From positions 1-62,524 of the forward strand of contig VYFG01000047.1 of NCBI GenBank assembly GCA_009842505.1: 62,524 bases of DNA, in the 5' to 3' direction. The number at the start of each line of letters is the position of its first letter. Position 1 is the first letter of the stretch. Below the pieces are notes generated by a model. The model did no database searches and was not told where the DNA came from. It saw only the letters and a program-made list of their open reading frames with translations. Shown here in pieces: positions 45,535-55,017 of this stretch. The position numbers and the translations under genes are program-made. This DNA is from Gammaproteobacteria bacterium (GTDB lineage Bacteria > Pseudomonadota > Gammaproteobacteria > Arenicellales > Poriferihabitantaceae).

Positions 45535-45894
45535 ATGGTAAAGCCCGGCAACACCGGCATCCGCCGGCTGGCCATGGCACTCGTGTATTCCTGGAAGGGC
45601 TTCCTCGCCGCATGGCGCAACGAAGAGGCGTTTCGCCAGGAGACCATCGGCTGCCTGCTGCTGGTGCCGCTGGCGGTCTGGCTCGGCGATAACGGTGTGG
45701 AACGGGCGCTGCTGGTGATGACAGCGCTGCTGGTGCCGCTGGTGGAACTGATGAATTCCGCCATAGAGGCCGTGGTGGACCGGTTCGGCGGCACCAGGCA
45801 CACTCTGAGCGGAAGGGCCAAGGATATGGGGTCCGCTGCCGTATTCATGTCCCTGGTGATTCTGGTGACGGTGTGGACATTGGTGTTGATCTGA
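45535..45894 (+). CDS. dgkA: Diacylglycerol kinase DgkA
   Basis: Inner membrane enzyme that recycles diacylglycerol to phosphatidic acid. The 119-residue protein has three membrane helices and the catalytic segment RNEEAFRQE followed by VELMNSAIEAVVDR and GRAKDMGSAAVF, matching E. coli DgkA in length and motifs. It lies 11 bases after ptsI, probably in the same operon. Confidence 0.95.
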   Translation: MVKPGNTGIRRLAMALVYSWKGFLAAWRNEEAFRQETIGCLLLVPLAVWLGDNGVERALLVMTALLVPLVELMNSAIEAVVDRFGGTRHTLSGRAKDMGSAAVFMSLVILVTVWTLVLI

Positions 45895-45907
45895 CGGTCC
45901 GCCGGCG

Positions 45908-46681
45908 TCAGTCCCGGATGCCGTATCCGCGCTCCAACAGGTAAAGACTGGCCCCGAACAGCACCACGATGAAGGTGACGGCGATCGCGAAGGACAATCC
46001 AAGGCCGATATCGGATATCCCGATAAAGCCGTAACGGAATCCGTTGATCATGTAGAGGATGGGATTCACGTGGGACACTGTTTGCCAGAATGGCGGCAGC
46101 AGGTTGATCGTGTAGAACACGCCGCCCAGGTAGATGAGCGGCGTGAGCACGAAGGTCGGGATGATGGACACGTCGTCGAAATTGCGCGCGAACAGGCCAT
46201 TGATGAATCCCGCCAGGGAAAACAGCATCGCCGTCAGCAGGATGACGCTCAGGGCGACCGGGACGCTGTGCAGCCGGAGGCGGGAAAACATGAGCGCCAC
46301 AATGGTGACGACGAGTCCCACGAGCAGCCCCCTGACCATGCCCCCGGTCACGTATCCGGCGAGGATCACCCAGTTCGGCGTCGGCGAGACCTGCAGCTCC
46401 TCGATGGAACGCTGGAACTTTGCGCCGAAGAATGATGACGATACGTTGGAATACGCATTGGTGATCACCGACATCAGGATCAGCCCCGGGACAATGAAAT
46501 CCATGTAGCGAAATCCCTCCATGCTGCCGATTCTGGGGCCGATCAGGTTCCCGAAGATGACGAAGTACAGCGATGTGGTGATCACGGGCGGCATCAGTGT
46601 CTGCTGCCAGATCCGCATGAACCTGGAGACCTCCTTGCGCACGATGGTGGCATAGGCGATTCGTGTCGTATCAAGACTCAC
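45908..46681 (-). CDS. yadH: ABC-2 type permease (YadH-like)
   Basis: The 257-residue protein has six membrane helices and the ABC-2 motif PLIYLGGVFYTINLLPP followed by VSHVNPILYMINGFRYGFIG, as in E. coli YadH. It forms an exporter with the ATPase encoded just upstream, with which it overlaps by 11 bases. The substrate is unknown. It converges with dgkA. Confidence 0.92.
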   Translation of the reverse strand: MSLDTTRIAYATIVRKEVSRFMRIWQQTLMPPVITTSLYFVIFGNLIGPRIGSMEGFRYMDFIVPGLILMSVITNAYSNVSSSFFGAKFQRSIEELQVSPTPNWVILAGYVTGGMVRGLLVGLVVTIVALMFSRLRLHSVPVALSVILLTAMLFSLAGFINGLFARNFDDVSIIPTFVLTPLIYLGGVFYTINLLPPFWQTVSHVNPILYMINGFRYGFIGISDIGLGLSFAIAVTFIVVLFGASLYLLERGYGIRD

Positions 46682-47600
46682 GCCTTTCCTCCCTGTTCAC
46701 CGTGTCCAGGAAAAGCTGCTCCAGGCGGTTCGACTTGTTGCGCATGCTCTGCACCCGGATCTCCCTGGCGTTGAGCTGGCGGAAGACGCCGTTCAGTCCC
46801 TGCTCCTTGGAGATGTCCACCTCCAGCGTGGTGGGATCGGTCAACCGCCAGCGCCCGCGGCCGAACTCCGGCAACTCGCGCAGGGGCTTCTGGAGGTCCA
46901 GGACATAGACCTCCCGCTGAAGCTTTGACAGCAATTGGCGGGTGCTCGTGTTCTCGACGATCTCCCCTTCGTCGATGATGGCGATGTTGCGGCACAGGCT
47001 TTCCGCCTCCTCGAGGTAGTGGGTGGTCAGGATGATGGTGGTGCCCACGTTGTTGATGCTCCGGATGAACTCCCACATGGACCGGCGGATCTCGATGTCC
47101 ACGCCGGCGGTGGGTTCATCCAGGATCAGCAGGCTGGGCTCGTGCATCAGGGCGCGGGCGATCATGAGGCGCCTCTTCATGCCGCCGGAAAGTTCCCGGG
47201 AGATGCCGTTGCGTTTGTCCCACAGGTCGAGATGCTTCAGGTAGCGTTCCGCCCGTTCCGCGGCGATGCGCCGGGGAATGCCGTAGTACCCGGCCTGGTT
47301 GAGCACGATCTGCAGCGGCGTCTCGAATACGCTGAAGTTCATTTCCTGGGGCACCACGCCGAGGCAGGCCTTGGCCCCGGGGAAATCCCGGTCGATGTCG
47401 ATGCCGAAGATGCGGACCTTGCCCCGGGTCTTGTTGATCAGCGAGCAAATAATGCCGATCGCCGTGGATTTTCCGGCGCCGTTTTTCCCGAGCAGGCCGA
47501 AAAAATCCCCGTCCCGCACCTCGAGGCTGATCCCCTTCAGGGCCTCAACGCCGTTGGCGTACCGTTTCTCCAGGTTTTCGATGGACAGGGCGGCGGTCAT
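46671..47600 (-). CDS. yadG: ABC transporter ATPase (YadG-like)
   Basis: The 309-residue ATPase has Walker A LLGKNGAGKST, Q-loop VVPQEMNFSVFE, signature LSGGMKRRLMIARAL, Walker B LLILDEPTAGVD and switch histidine LTTHYLEEA. It matches E. coli YadG. I took ATG 47600 (MTAALSIENLEKRYANG), since the upstream part has no homology. It is coupled to the permease gene. Confidence 0.93.
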   Translation of the reverse strand: MTAALSIENLEKRYANGVEALKGISLEVRDGDFFGLLGKNGAGKSTAIGIICSLINKTRGKVRIFGIDIDRDFPGAKACLGVVPQEMNFSVFETPLQIVLNQAGYYGIPRRIAAERAERYLKHLDLWDKRNGISRELSGGMKRRLMIARALMHEPSLLILDEPTAGVDIEIRRSMWEFIRSINNVGTTIILTTHYLEEAESLCRNIAIIDEGEIVENTSTRQLLSKLQREVYVLDLQKPLRELPEFGRGRWRLTDPTTLEVDISKEQGLNGVFRQLNAREIRVQSMRNKSNRLEQLFLDTVNREERRES

Positions 47601-47610
47601 CGCGGGCGTC

Positions 47611-48036
47611 TCAGAGTGCCAATCGCATGCGGACGTGGGGAATCCCCGCATCCATGAACACGTCTCCCTCGCTGGAGAAGCCCTGGCGGCGATAAAATTC
47701 CTCGGCGGAGACCTGTGCATCCAGGACGATCTCCCGGTCTCCGCGTTCCCGTGCCACGGATATCAGCGCCTCCAGCAATGCCGACCCCACCCGCCTGGAC
47801 CGCCACTCGGGGAGGACCGCCATGCGGCCGATCTTGCCCCCTGGAAGAAGCCTGCCGGTACCGATGGGTTCGCCGGCACCGGTCTCGGCCAGGGCATGCA
47901 CGTACGACGGATCGCGGGGGTCCCGCTCCAGATTCTCCGGCACCCGCTGCTCCTCGATGAACACCCTGTCCCGGATCGCCCGCAGCGTCCCGGCATGCTC
48001 GTCCCAGGGTACGATCCTGACGCAAAATCCGTTCAC
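47611..48036 (-). CDS. GNAT family N-acetyltransferase
   Basis: The 141-residue acetyltransferase has an ElaA/YjcF-like start (IRDRVFIEEQRVPENLE) and the acetyl-CoA loop region GKIGRMAVLPEWRSRRVGSALL, with the R/Q-x-x-G-x-G/A equivalent RRVGSA. It starts at GTG 48036, overlapping the DUF3108 stop as GTGA. Substrate is unknown. It runs with DUF3108-purN and ends 10 bases before yadG. Confidence 0.88.
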   Translation of the reverse strand: MNGFCVRIVPWDEHAGTLRAIRDRVFIEEQRVPENLERDPRDPSYVHALAETGAGEPIGTGRLLPGGKIGRMAVLPEWRSRRVGSALLEALISVARERGDREIVLDAQVSAEEFYRRQGFSSEGDVFMDAGIPHVRMRLAL

Positions 48037-48749
48037 GGAAGCAGCTCCATCACGGTGCGCTTGCCCTTGCGGCCCGAGACAATGCGGACCGGGACCGGAT
48101 CCTCGCCCTGGCGCAGCCACAGCCGGAGGATCCGCTCGGGGTTCCCCGGCGCGGCGTTGTCGTGGCGCAGGGTTGCAAACGTGCCGGCCGGGACCGTGAC
48201 GACCTCCTCCACCACGCCCTTGGCCTCGAACAGGCGCGCCCTTTTGGGATTCACGGAAAGAAACCGTCCCCCTTCGGCGGATTCGGCGCCAAGGAGTCCC
48301 AGCGGAAACGGGTCCGCGACCAGCCTGGTGGCGGTGTCGAAACCGGCGGGTTCGCCTGCGCTGAAAAGGATCCTGCCGGCCGCATGATCCACTTCGAAGC
48401 TGCGTCTGACTTCGCCGGTTTTGGTCAGCAGTTCCCGGCCGGAAAGCAGGACGGCCTCGCCGCTGCGCATGCGGTACCGCGACTCGATGGTGTGACTTTC
48501 GAGAAACATGGCGGCAAGCGGGTTCGGGCGGCTGACGGATCTGACCAGGCAGTCCTCGCCGTCCTCGCCGTCCCGGCTGATGCTGATTTCGATTTTGCCC
48601 AGATTGCGTCCCTGGTATTCCACGCTGTAGCGCAGCGTCCGTTCGGCCGGATCGTCGGCCATGGCCGGTGCACCCGGTGAACCGGCGACGGCAACCAGCA
48701 GGGCCATCGCGAGCCGGACGAACGCCTGCCTGCGCCCCATTGACATCAC
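48033..48749 (-). CDS. DUF3108 family periplasmic protein
   Basis: The 238-residue protein has a signal peptide (LAMALLVAVAGSPGAPAMA) and the DUF3108 beta-rich domain (LRYSVEYQGRNLGKIEIS, SGRELLTKTGEVRRSFEVD, VPAGTFATLRH). The family is found beside purN in many gammaproteobacteria; function is unknown. It starts at GTG 48749, overlapping purN by 4 bases, or at ATG 48746. Confidence 0.9.
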   Translation of the reverse strand: MMSMGRRQAFVRLAMALLVAVAGSPGAPAMADDPAERTLRYSVEYQGRNLGKIEISISRDGEDGEDCLVRSVSRPNPLAAMFLESHTIESRYRMRSGEAVLLSGRELLTKTGEVRRSFEVDHAAGRILFSAGEPAGFDTATRLVADPFPLGLLGAESAEGGRFLSVNPKRARLFEAKGVVEEVVTVPAGTFATLRHDNAAPGNPERILRLWLRQGEDPVPVRIVSGRKGKRTVMELLP

Positions 48750-49360
48750 CGGCTCCCGGCTCCGCCGGTGGCCGGGGCCGTCTCCGGCGTCGAGAGCTCC
48801 GCGCCATACTTCCCGATGGCCGCCGGGTACAGCCCGTGTTCCACGGACAGCACCCTGGAGGCCAGGGACTCCACGTCATCCTCCCGCAGTACCGGCACCC
48901 TTGCCTGCATGACGATGGGGCCGTCATCCAGTGCCTCGGTCACCACGTGAACCGTGGCGCCGTGCTCGGTTTCACCGGCCTCCAGCGCCCGCCGGTGGGT
49001 GTCGGTGCCCCTGAACTTGGGCAGGAGGGCGGGGTGAATGTTGAGGATGCGGCCGTCAAAGCGCCGCACGAACCCGGCGCCCAGGATTCGCATGAAACCG
49101 GCCAGGATAATCAGGTCGGGATCATACCCCTGGATGCTCTCGGCCAGCGCATGATCGAAACCGTCACGGTCCGGGAAATCGCCGTGGGGGATCACGCAGG
49201 TCGGGATACCGCCGCGACGGGCCCGATCGAGACCGGGGGCGTCCGCCCGGTTGCTGATCACAACCGCAATGCGGGCACAAAGGTCTCCCCTGCCGATTGC
49301 GTCCATGATCGCCTGCAGGTTACTGCCCCTGCCCGAAATGAGAACCACCAGGGTCAACAT
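48746..49360 (-). CDS. purN: Phosphoribosylglycinamide formyltransferase PurN
   Basis: Third step of purine synthesis, transferring formyl from 10-formyl-THF to GAR. The 204-residue protein has ISGRGSNLQAI at the start, the catalytic pair in LNIHPALLPKFRG (N and H) and the aspartate in ALDDGPIVMQ. It follows purM by 19 bases in one operon. Confidence 0.97.
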   Translation of the reverse strand: MLTLVVLISGRGSNLQAIMDAIGRGDLCARIAVVISNRADAPGLDRARRGGIPTCVIPHGDFPDRDGFDHALAESIQGYDPDLIILAGFMRILGAGFVRRFDGRILNIHPALLPKFRGTDTHRRALEAGETEHGATVHVVTEALDDGPIVMQARVPVLREDDVESLASRVLSVEHGLYPAAIGKYGAELSTPETAPATGGAGSR

Positions 49361-49379
49361 CCGCCAGTCCCTTCCCGGT

Positions 49380-50438
49380 CTACCACGGATTCTCGAAGCG
49401 GATGCCCGCCCCGTTCTCCCCGCATTCGGTCCGGCCGATGGAAATCACGGTTTCGCCATGGTCCTCGAGTACTGACCTGGCCCTGTCCGCCTGCCCGGCA
49501 TCCACGGCCAGGACCATGCCGATGCCGCAATTGAACGTTCGGAGCATCTCGCCCGAAGCAATGCCTCCCTCCTCCTGCAGCCAGCGGAATACTTCCGGCA
49601 GGTCCCAGGCGGACAGGTCGATCACCGCGCCGGTGCCGTCGGGAAGCATCCGCGGCAGGTTTTCGCTGATGCCGCCGCCGGTGACATGGGCCGCCGCGGC
49701 GACCGGCACCGACCCGAGGAGGCCGAGTATGGAACTGGCGTAGATGCGGGTGGGAGCCAGCAGCGCTTCTCCCAGGGTGGTGGCGCCGAGCGGGGCATCC
49801 GGGGAGGCGCCGCTCTGCTCTAAAATCCTGCGGATCAGGGAGAACCCGTTGGAATGCGGGCCGGAGGAGGCGAGGCCCAGCAGGACCTGGCCCAGCTGCA
49901 CGTCCGCCGGGTTGAGCATGCGGTCCTTCTCCACGATGCCCACGGCAAATCCCGCCAGGTCGTAGTCGTTCCCGTGATACATCCCGGGCATTTCCGCGGT
50001 TTCGCCGCCCGCCAGGGCACACCCCGCCAGCCTGCAGCCCTCGGCGATGCCGCGGACGACGGTTTCCGCAAGGTCGACGTCGAGGCGCCCGGTGGCGAAG
50101 TAGTCCAGGAAGTAGAGCGGTTCGGCGCCGGTCACGAGGATGTCGTTGACGCACATCGCCACCAGGTCGATGCCGACGGTATCGTGGCGGTCCAGGGCGG
50201 ACGCCAGCTTCAGCTTCGTGCCGACCCCGTCCGTGCCCGACACCAGCACGGGATTGCGGAATTCGCCAAGGGGCAGTTCGAACAGGGCGCCGAAGCCGCC
50301 GATTCCGCCCAGTACGCCCTGCCTGTGGGTCTGCCGCACTACAGGCCGTATCCGGCGGACAAGTTCTTCGCCGGCATCGATATCCACACCGCTGCTGCGG
50401 TAGTCCAGGGGCTGGTTGTCGGGTTCGCGGGCGGACAA
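49380..50438 (-). CDS. purM: Phosphoribosylformylglycinamidine cyclo-ligase PurM
   Basis: Closes the imidazole ring to make AIR. The 352-residue protein has [12 protein letters not shown] at the start, [43 protein letters not shown] and the C-terminal [16 protein letters not shown], all typical. It is divergent from the pgsA-like gene, with 186 bases between them for both promoters. Confidence 0.97.
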   Translation of the reverse strand: MSAREPDNQPLDYRSSGVDIDAGEELVRRIRPVVRQTHRQGVLGGIGGFGALFELPLGEFRNPVLVSGTDGVGTKLKLASALDRHDTVGIDLVAMCVNDILVTGAEPLYFLDYFATGRLDVDLAETVVRGIAEGCRLAGCALAGGETAEMPGMYHGNDYDLAGFAVGIVEKDRMLNPADVQLGQVLLGLASSGPHSNGFSLIRRILEQSGASPDAPLGATTLGEALLAPTRIYASSILGLLGSVPVAAAAHVTGGGISENLPRMLPDGTGAVIDLSAWDLPEVFRWLQEEGGIASGEMLRTFNCGIGMVLAVDAGQADRARSVLEDHGETVISIGRTECGENGAGIRFENPW

Positions 50439-50624
50439 GAGTGGGGGGCGCGGGAAATGCGGGAATTATGCCTGATTCGGCGGTGTTTCGCCGTCGGTGG
50501 AACGTGCCTGTGGCGGCGGTGGCGGGGCGTGGCCGGGTGTCTCTGCCATGGATGACCATCCGGATAATCCGACGTACAATACCCGGCTGGATTGTGACGA
50601 CGGTATCCGCAGGGCCGCCTCCCA

Positions 50625-51182
50625 ATGGTTTCTCTCATCCCCAACCTGTTGACCCTCCTGCGGATCGCCTCCTGCCCGGTTCTGGTGCTGCTGCTGGATG
50701 CGCGCAACTATGAAGCGGCGCTGCTGGTCTTCTTCGCCGCGGGCCTCACCGACGGCCTGGACGGCCTGGTCGCCAAGCGCTTCAACTGCGTGACCTACGT
50801 CGGAGCGATTCTCGATCCCATGGCGGACAAGCTCCTGATCACCTGTGCCTACGTGATGCTGGCGATCATGGGCGACATCCCGTTCTACCTGCTGGTGATC
50901 GTGATTTTCCGTGACGTGGTCATCATCGGCGGATATACGGTGATGCTCATCGTCATGGAGGGCAAGGTGCCGATACAGCCCATTTACTGGAGCAAGCTGA
51001 ACACGTTCCTGCAGATTTCCCTGGTGGTGTTCGTCCTGCTGGAGCACAGCGGCTGGCTGAGTCTGGGGTACGTGATGAACCTGCTGATTCTTGGTGTCAT
51101 CGTGACCACGGTCGTCAGCGGAACCCTGTACGTCTGGATCTGGGGGTTCAAGCGTGAACTGGTCCACGAGAGGAATTATTGA
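50625..51182 (+). CDS. pgsA: CDP-alcohol phosphatidyltransferase (PgsA-like)
   Basis: Membrane enzyme joining CDP-diacylglycerol to glycerol 3-phosphate or a similar alcohol. The 185-residue protein shows the family motif D-G-x2-A-(K/R)...G...D...D in DGLDGLVAKRFN and GAILDPMADK, and five to six membrane helices. The usual AR is AK here. Which alcohol is used is not certain. The stop overlaps hda as TTGA. Confidence 0.85.
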   Translation: MVSLIPNLLTLLRIASCPVLVLLLDARNYEAALLVFFAAGLTDGLDGLVAKRFNCVTYVGAILDPMADKLLITCAYVMLAIMGDIPFYLLVIVIFRDVVIIGGYTVMLIVMEGKVPIQPIYWSKLNTFLQISLVVFVLLEHSGWLSLGYVMNLLILGVIVTTVVSGTLYVWIWGFKRELVHERNY

Positions 51183-51886
51183 GCCGCCAGACCGTCATTC
51201 CCTCCGCCCCGCCTGACGAATTCACCTTCGCCAGCTTTGAACCCGGCGGCAGCCGTGCCCTGGTGGAGTCTGTGGAGGCCATCGCGGAGGGCCGGCGGCC
51301 GGGCACGGTATTGTACCTGTGGGGAAAAGGCGGGGTGGGCAAGACGCATCTTCTGCATGCCTGCTGCGCTGCCGCGGGTGCCCTGGGCCGGCCGTTCCGG
51401 TACCTGAACTGTGACGGCCTCCCAGATGCCCGGGACGCGGACGTCCTGCCGGCCGCCAGGGAGCCCGGCTGTCTGGTCTGTCTGGACGATCTGCGGCCGC
51501 CGGAGCACGACGGGGCGCTGGAGCTGGAATGGCTGTCGCTGTACGAGGAAGTCCGCCAGGCGGCGGGCAACCTGGTGGTTGCGGCCTCCGGACCGCCCGG
51601 GGAAATCGGTCTTCGAACGCCGGACCTGGTTTCCCGGCTTTCCGCGGGCGGAGTCTTTCACTTGGCGACGCTGGATGATGCCGGCAAGCGGCGCGTGCTG
51701 CTGAAACGCGCCCGGGAGCGTGGATTCGACATGCCGGAGCCCGTCATTGAATACATCATGCGTCACCATGCCCGCGACACGGGATCCCTGTTCAGCCTGC
51801 TGGACCGGATCGACAGCGCGTCGCTGTCCCAGCACCGCCGCATCACCATCCCGTTCCTGCGGGAACTGTTGTCGGGGCAGGGTTGA
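51179..51886 (+). CDS. hda: DnaA regulatory inactivator Hda
   Basis: AAA+ protein that, with the sliding clamp, stimulates ATP hydrolysis by DnaA. The 235-residue protein has the motif FASFEPGGSRALV, Walker A LWGKGGVGKTHLLHA, Walker B CLVCLDDL and a C-terminal DnaA domain III-like lid (IEYIMRHHARDTGSLFSLLDRID). It starts at TTG 51179 within the upstream stop. The clamp-binding N-terminal motif is not obvious (RQTVIPSAP). Confidence 0.9.
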   Translation: MSRQTVIPSAPPDEFTFASFEPGGSRALVESVEAIAEGRRPGTVLYLWGKGGVGKTHLLHACCAAAGALGRPFRYLNCDGLPDARDADVLPAAREPGCLVCLDDLRPPEHDGALELEWLSLYEEVRQAAGNLVVAASGPPGEIGLRTPDLVSRLSAGGVFHLATLDDAGKRRVLLKRARERGFDMPEPVIEYIMRHHARDTGSLFSLLDRIDSASLSQHRRITIPFLRELLSGQG

Positions 51887-51928
51887 GATGCGCGTCCCGA
51901 CTCCACGCAACGTGGCAGCCGCCCGCCA

Positions 51929-52531
51929 CTAGAGGGCGGAGCCTTTCAGCAGCACCGCCGCGTTGGCCACGCGGCTTCCCAGCAACCGGGCCAGCCGGAC
52001 CTCGTCTTCGCTGAACGGGGCATTGTTGTCGGCACCGGCGACGTGGCTGGCGCCGTAAGGCGTGCCGCCGGTGCGGGTGTGGGAGAGCGCGGTCCCGCTG
52101 AAGGGCAGTCCCACCATGACCATGCCGTGGTGGATCAGGGGCAGCATCATGCCGAGCAGCGTGCTCTCCTGGCCGCCATGCATGCTCGTGGTCGATGTGA
52201 AGACACCGGCAGGCTTGTCCTTCAGTGTGCCTGCCAGCCACTGGGGGGCGGTCTGGTCGAAGAAATACTTGATCGGCGAAGCCACGGTGCCAAAGCGGGT
52301 GGGGCTGCCGAGGACCAGGGCATCGCAGGACATCAGGTCCGCCGGCTCGGCGTAGACATCGCCCTCCTCCGGGATAGCGGGCGCGGTGGCTTCCGCCACG
52401 GAGGACACGGGCGGCACGGTCCTCAGTACCGCCTCGCAGCCGTCGACGCTCTCCACGCCATAGGCCACCTGCGACGCCAGTTCCGCCACGGACCCGTGCC
52501 GGCTGTAATACAGTACCAGGACAGATGTCAT
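51929..52531 (-). CDS. wrbA: NAD(P)H:quinone oxidoreductase WrbA
   Basis: FMN flavoprotein that reduces quinones by two electrons. The 200-residue protein has the flavodoxin phosphate loop (YYSRHGSVAELA), the LVLGSPTRFGTVASPIKYFFD segment, the STTSMHGGQESTLLGM loop and HGMVMVGLPF, as in E. coli WrbA. Its ATG overlaps the argF stop. Confidence 0.95.
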   Translation of the reverse strand: MTSVLVLYYSRHGSVAELASQVAYGVESVDGCEAVLRTVPPVSSVAEATAPAIPEEGDVYAEPADLMSCDALVLGSPTRFGTVASPIKYFFDQTAPQWLAGTLKDKPAGVFTSTTSMHGGQESTLLGMMLPLIHHGMVMVGLPFSGTALSHTRTGGTPYGASHVAGADNNAPFSEDEVRLARLLGSRVANAAVLLKGSAL

Positions 52532-53433
52532 CGCGTGAGCAGGAATTCCATCAGCGCCTTCTGGGCATGCAGCCGGTTCTCGGCCTCGTCCCAGACCACG
52601 CTTTGGGGGCCATCGATCACATCCGCCGTCACCTCCATGCCCCGGTAGGCCGGAAGACAGTGCATGAACAGCGCCTCCCGGTTCGCCGCCGCCATGATCC
52701 CGGGGGTGACGCAGAAACCCTCGAAATCCCGCAGGCGGGCGTTTTTTTCCTCTTCCTGCCCCATGCTGGCCCAGGTGTCCGTCACCACGACGTCCGCGCC
52801 GCTGGCGGCCTCGGCGGGGTCATGGGTCAGCGTCACGTGGCTGCCGCAGGCCGCCACCAGATCCCGGTCCGGCTCGTAGCCCGCCGGCGTCGCCACCACC
52901 AGCCGGAAATCCAGCTGCCTTGCCGCGTTCATCCAGGAATGGCAGACGTTGTTTCCGTCCCCGATCCAGGCGGCCCTGCATCCGGAGAAGTCGCCCCGGT
53001 GCTCCTGCCAGGTCTGCAGGTCCGCCAGAAGCTGGCAGGGGTGGTTGAAATCCGAAAGGCCGTTGATCACGGGAACGGCGGCGTGCCGGGCCATTTCCGC
53101 GACACGTTCATGCTCGCCGGTGCGCATGATGATCAGGCTGGCCATGCGGGACAGGACCCTGGCGGTGTCGGCCACGGGTTCGCCGCGGCCGAGCTGGGAA
53201 TCCGACGGCGCCAGGAAGATGGTGCTTCCGCCCAGGTGGGTGATTCCGGTTTCAAAGGAAACCCGGGTGCGGGTGGACGATTTTTCGAACACCATGACCA
53301 CGGTGCGATGGCGCAGCAGGTCGCTGGGCCTGCCCTCGGACAGCTCCCGCTTCATCCTTGTCGCCCGGTCAAGAACCTGCCGGATTTCGGCGGGCGAAAG
53401 ATCCATCAGGCTGAGAAAATGTCTCGGTGACAT
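52528..53433 (-). CDS. argF: Ornithine carbamoyltransferase ArgF
   Basis: Makes citrulline from ornithine and carbamoyl phosphate. From ATG 53433 the 301-residue protein has FEKSSTRTRVSFE, GLSDFNHPCQLLADLQT, the ornithine-binding DTWASMGQEEE and the HCLPAYRG motif. It is the first gene before wrbA. A minus-strand terminator-like hairpin lies 72 bases upstream (53505-53531), so an attenuated leader is possible. Confidence 0.97.
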   Translation of the reverse strand: MSPRHFLSLMDLSPAEIRQVLDRATRMKRELSEGRPSDLLRHRTVVMVFEKSSTRTRVSFETGITHLGGSTIFLAPSDSQLGRGEPVADTARVLSRMASLIIMRTGEHERVAEMARHAAVPVINGLSDFNHPCQLLADLQTWQEHRGDFSGCRAAWIGDGNNVCHSWMNAARQLDFRLVVATPAGYEPDRDLVAACGSHVTLTHDPAEAASGADVVVTDTWASMGQEEEKNARLRDFEGFCVTPGIMAAANREALFMHCLPAYRGMEVTADVIDGPQSVVWDEAENRLHAQKALMEFLLTR

Positions 53434-53504
53434 GTCACTGCACCCCCAGGGGAACCGGATGTATTGCGCCCTTCCACAGCACCACGGGCGGACGGCCCCC
53501 AAAT

Positions 53505-53531
53505 CAAAAAAGCACCGTCTGGCGGCGCTTG
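53505..53531 (-). terminator. Terminator-like hairpin upstream of argF
   Basis: On the minus strand AAGC-g-CCG and CGG-t-GCTT form a stem with one mismatch around CCAGA, followed by a run of six T. This is a good intrinsic terminator shape, but it stands upstream of argF with no minus-strand gene before it for over 2.5 kb. It may end a short leader or small RNA. Confidence 0.5.
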
Positions 53532-53599
53532 TCGAAGTGATTTTACTGAACCCCGGGGATAAAATGCAATTGACGGTGATAGTATGAACGCATCGCAGG

Positions 53600-54355
53600 G
53601 TGCAGCCGGCGGCGGGATCTGGCCGCCGGCATGTTTCCCTGCCGCTGCCCGGCGCAACCACTCCATCCGTGATCTCGATCATCATCCCCACGTACAACGA
53701 AGGCCGCCAGCCCCTGGCGCTGGTCGATTCCCTGGCCAATCTGCCGGGACTCGGTGAAATCATCATCGTGGATTCCAGCGATGACGGCCTGTCGGGCGGG
53801 GTCCTGCGGGACATCCGGGACGGCGGCCGGGCGCGGGTCGTCCCGGCCAGGGCCAGGGGGCGCGCAGCACAGATGAATCAGGGGGCGGAAATGGCCGCCT
53901 TTGAAATTCTGCTGTTCCTGCACTGCGACACCCGGCTGCCCGCCGACGCCGTCTCCAGGGTGGAACACGTCCTCGGGCATCGCCGCTGGGGGCGCTTCGA
54001 CCTGCGCCTGGACGATCCCGGCTGGCGGTTCCGGCTGATCGGGTACATGATCAACCTGAGGTCGCGCCTCACCCGGATCGCCACGGGCGATCAGGCGATT
54101 TTCACCCGGAAGGACTTCTTCGTGGCTCAGGGCGGATTTGCCGGGATCGCGCTGATGGAGGATATCGAGTTCTCGCGGCGCGCGGGCAGGCGGTCGCGGC
54201 CGGGGCTGGTCACGTCGCCGGTAACGACCTCCGCCAGGCGCTGGATCAGTCATGGTACGGTGCGTACCATACTCCTGATGTGGAAACTGAGACTGCTGTA
54301 CCGCTTGGGAGCGGACCCCGACCGGCTGGCCGCGATGTACCGTACCGGCAGATGA
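53600..54355 (+). CDS. Family 2 glycosyltransferase, TIGR04283 type
   Basis: The 251-residue protein starts SVISIIIPTYNEG, has EIIIVDSSDDGLS and ARGRAAQMNQG then LLFLHCDTRLP, the features of TIGR04283 transferases. These are usually paired with TIGR04282, as here. The first possible codon is GTG 53600; a GTG at 53666 just before ISIIIP is an alternative. The stop overlaps the next ATG. Confidence 0.88.
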   Translation: MQPAAGSGRRHVSLPLPGATTPSVISIIIPTYNEGRQPLALVDSLANLPGLGEIIIVDSSDDGLSGGVLRDIRDGGRARVVPARARGRAAQMNQGAEMAAFEILLFLHCDTRLPADAVSRVEHVLGHRRWGRFDLRLDDPGWRFRLIGYMINLRSRLTRIATGDQAIFTRKDFFVAQGGFAGIALMEDIEFSRRAGRRSRPGLVTSPVTTSARRWISHGTVRTILLMWKLRLLYRLGADPDRLAAMYRTGR

Positions 54356-55017
54356 TGCAGCCCGGGACGTATCCGGTCATATACCTGTTCTCCAAGGCGC
54401 CGGTCGCCGGGCGGGTCAAGACGCGCATGCAACCCGGACTTTCCCCGCAATCCTGTGCCAGGTTGGCCGGGCAGATGTTCTCGCAGACCTGCGTCACGCT
54501 GTCCCGGCACTGGTCCGGTCCGCGGGTGATCGCGGCGGACCTGGATATCGACCATCCCCTGTTCCGGCAACTGAGCCGGGATCTCGGATTCGAACTGGAG
54601 CCCCAGCAGGGCGGCGACCTCGGAGAACGCATGAGCCACGCCCTTTCCCGTGGCATCGCGCGGGCTTCCGCCGCCGCGGTCGTGGGCGCCGACGTGCCGC
54701 ATATTCCCGGGAGGATCGTCCGGCAGGCAGAGCAGCTGCTGCAGGCGGGCGAGGAAGTGGTCGGGCCGGCAGCCGACGGCGGCTTCTACCTGCTCGGCCT
54801 GCAGACTGACGGCACGTCCCTGTTCGGCGGCATCCGGTGGGGGCAGGGTGATGTACTGTCCCGCCTTCTGGAAATTGCGCGGTTGCAGGGGCGCCGGTTT
54901 CACCGGCTCCCGGAGTTGCGGGATATCGATCGCGTCAGGGACCTTGAGTGGCTGGCGGCCAGGGACGCGTCCTACCGGCAATTCCTCCCGGCCCCCACGG
55001 TCGGCAGCCATGGCTGA
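54352..55017 (+). CDS. TIGR04282 family nucleotidyl/glycosyltransferase-like protein (DUF2064)
   Basis: From ATG 54352 the 221-residue protein starts PVIYLFSKAPVAGRVKTRM, and continues GGDLGERMSHAL, AAVVGADVPHIPGRIV and VGPAADGGFYLLGL, the GT-A-like fold of DUF2064. It pairs with the TIGR04283 gene upstream through an ATGATG overlap. The pair is known in arsenosugar and other glycan gene sets; the product here is unknown. Confidence 0.9.
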   Translation: MMQPGTYPVIYLFSKAPVAGRVKTRMQPGLSPQSCARLAGQMFSQTCVTLSRHWSGPRVIAADLDIDHPLFRQLSRDLGFELEPQQGGDLGERMSHALSRGIARASAAAVVGADVPHIPGRIVRQAEQLLQAGEEVVGPAADGGFYLLGLQTDGTSLFGGIRWGQGDVLSRLLEIARLQGRRFHRLPELRDIDRVRDLEWLAARDASYRQFLPAPTVGSHG

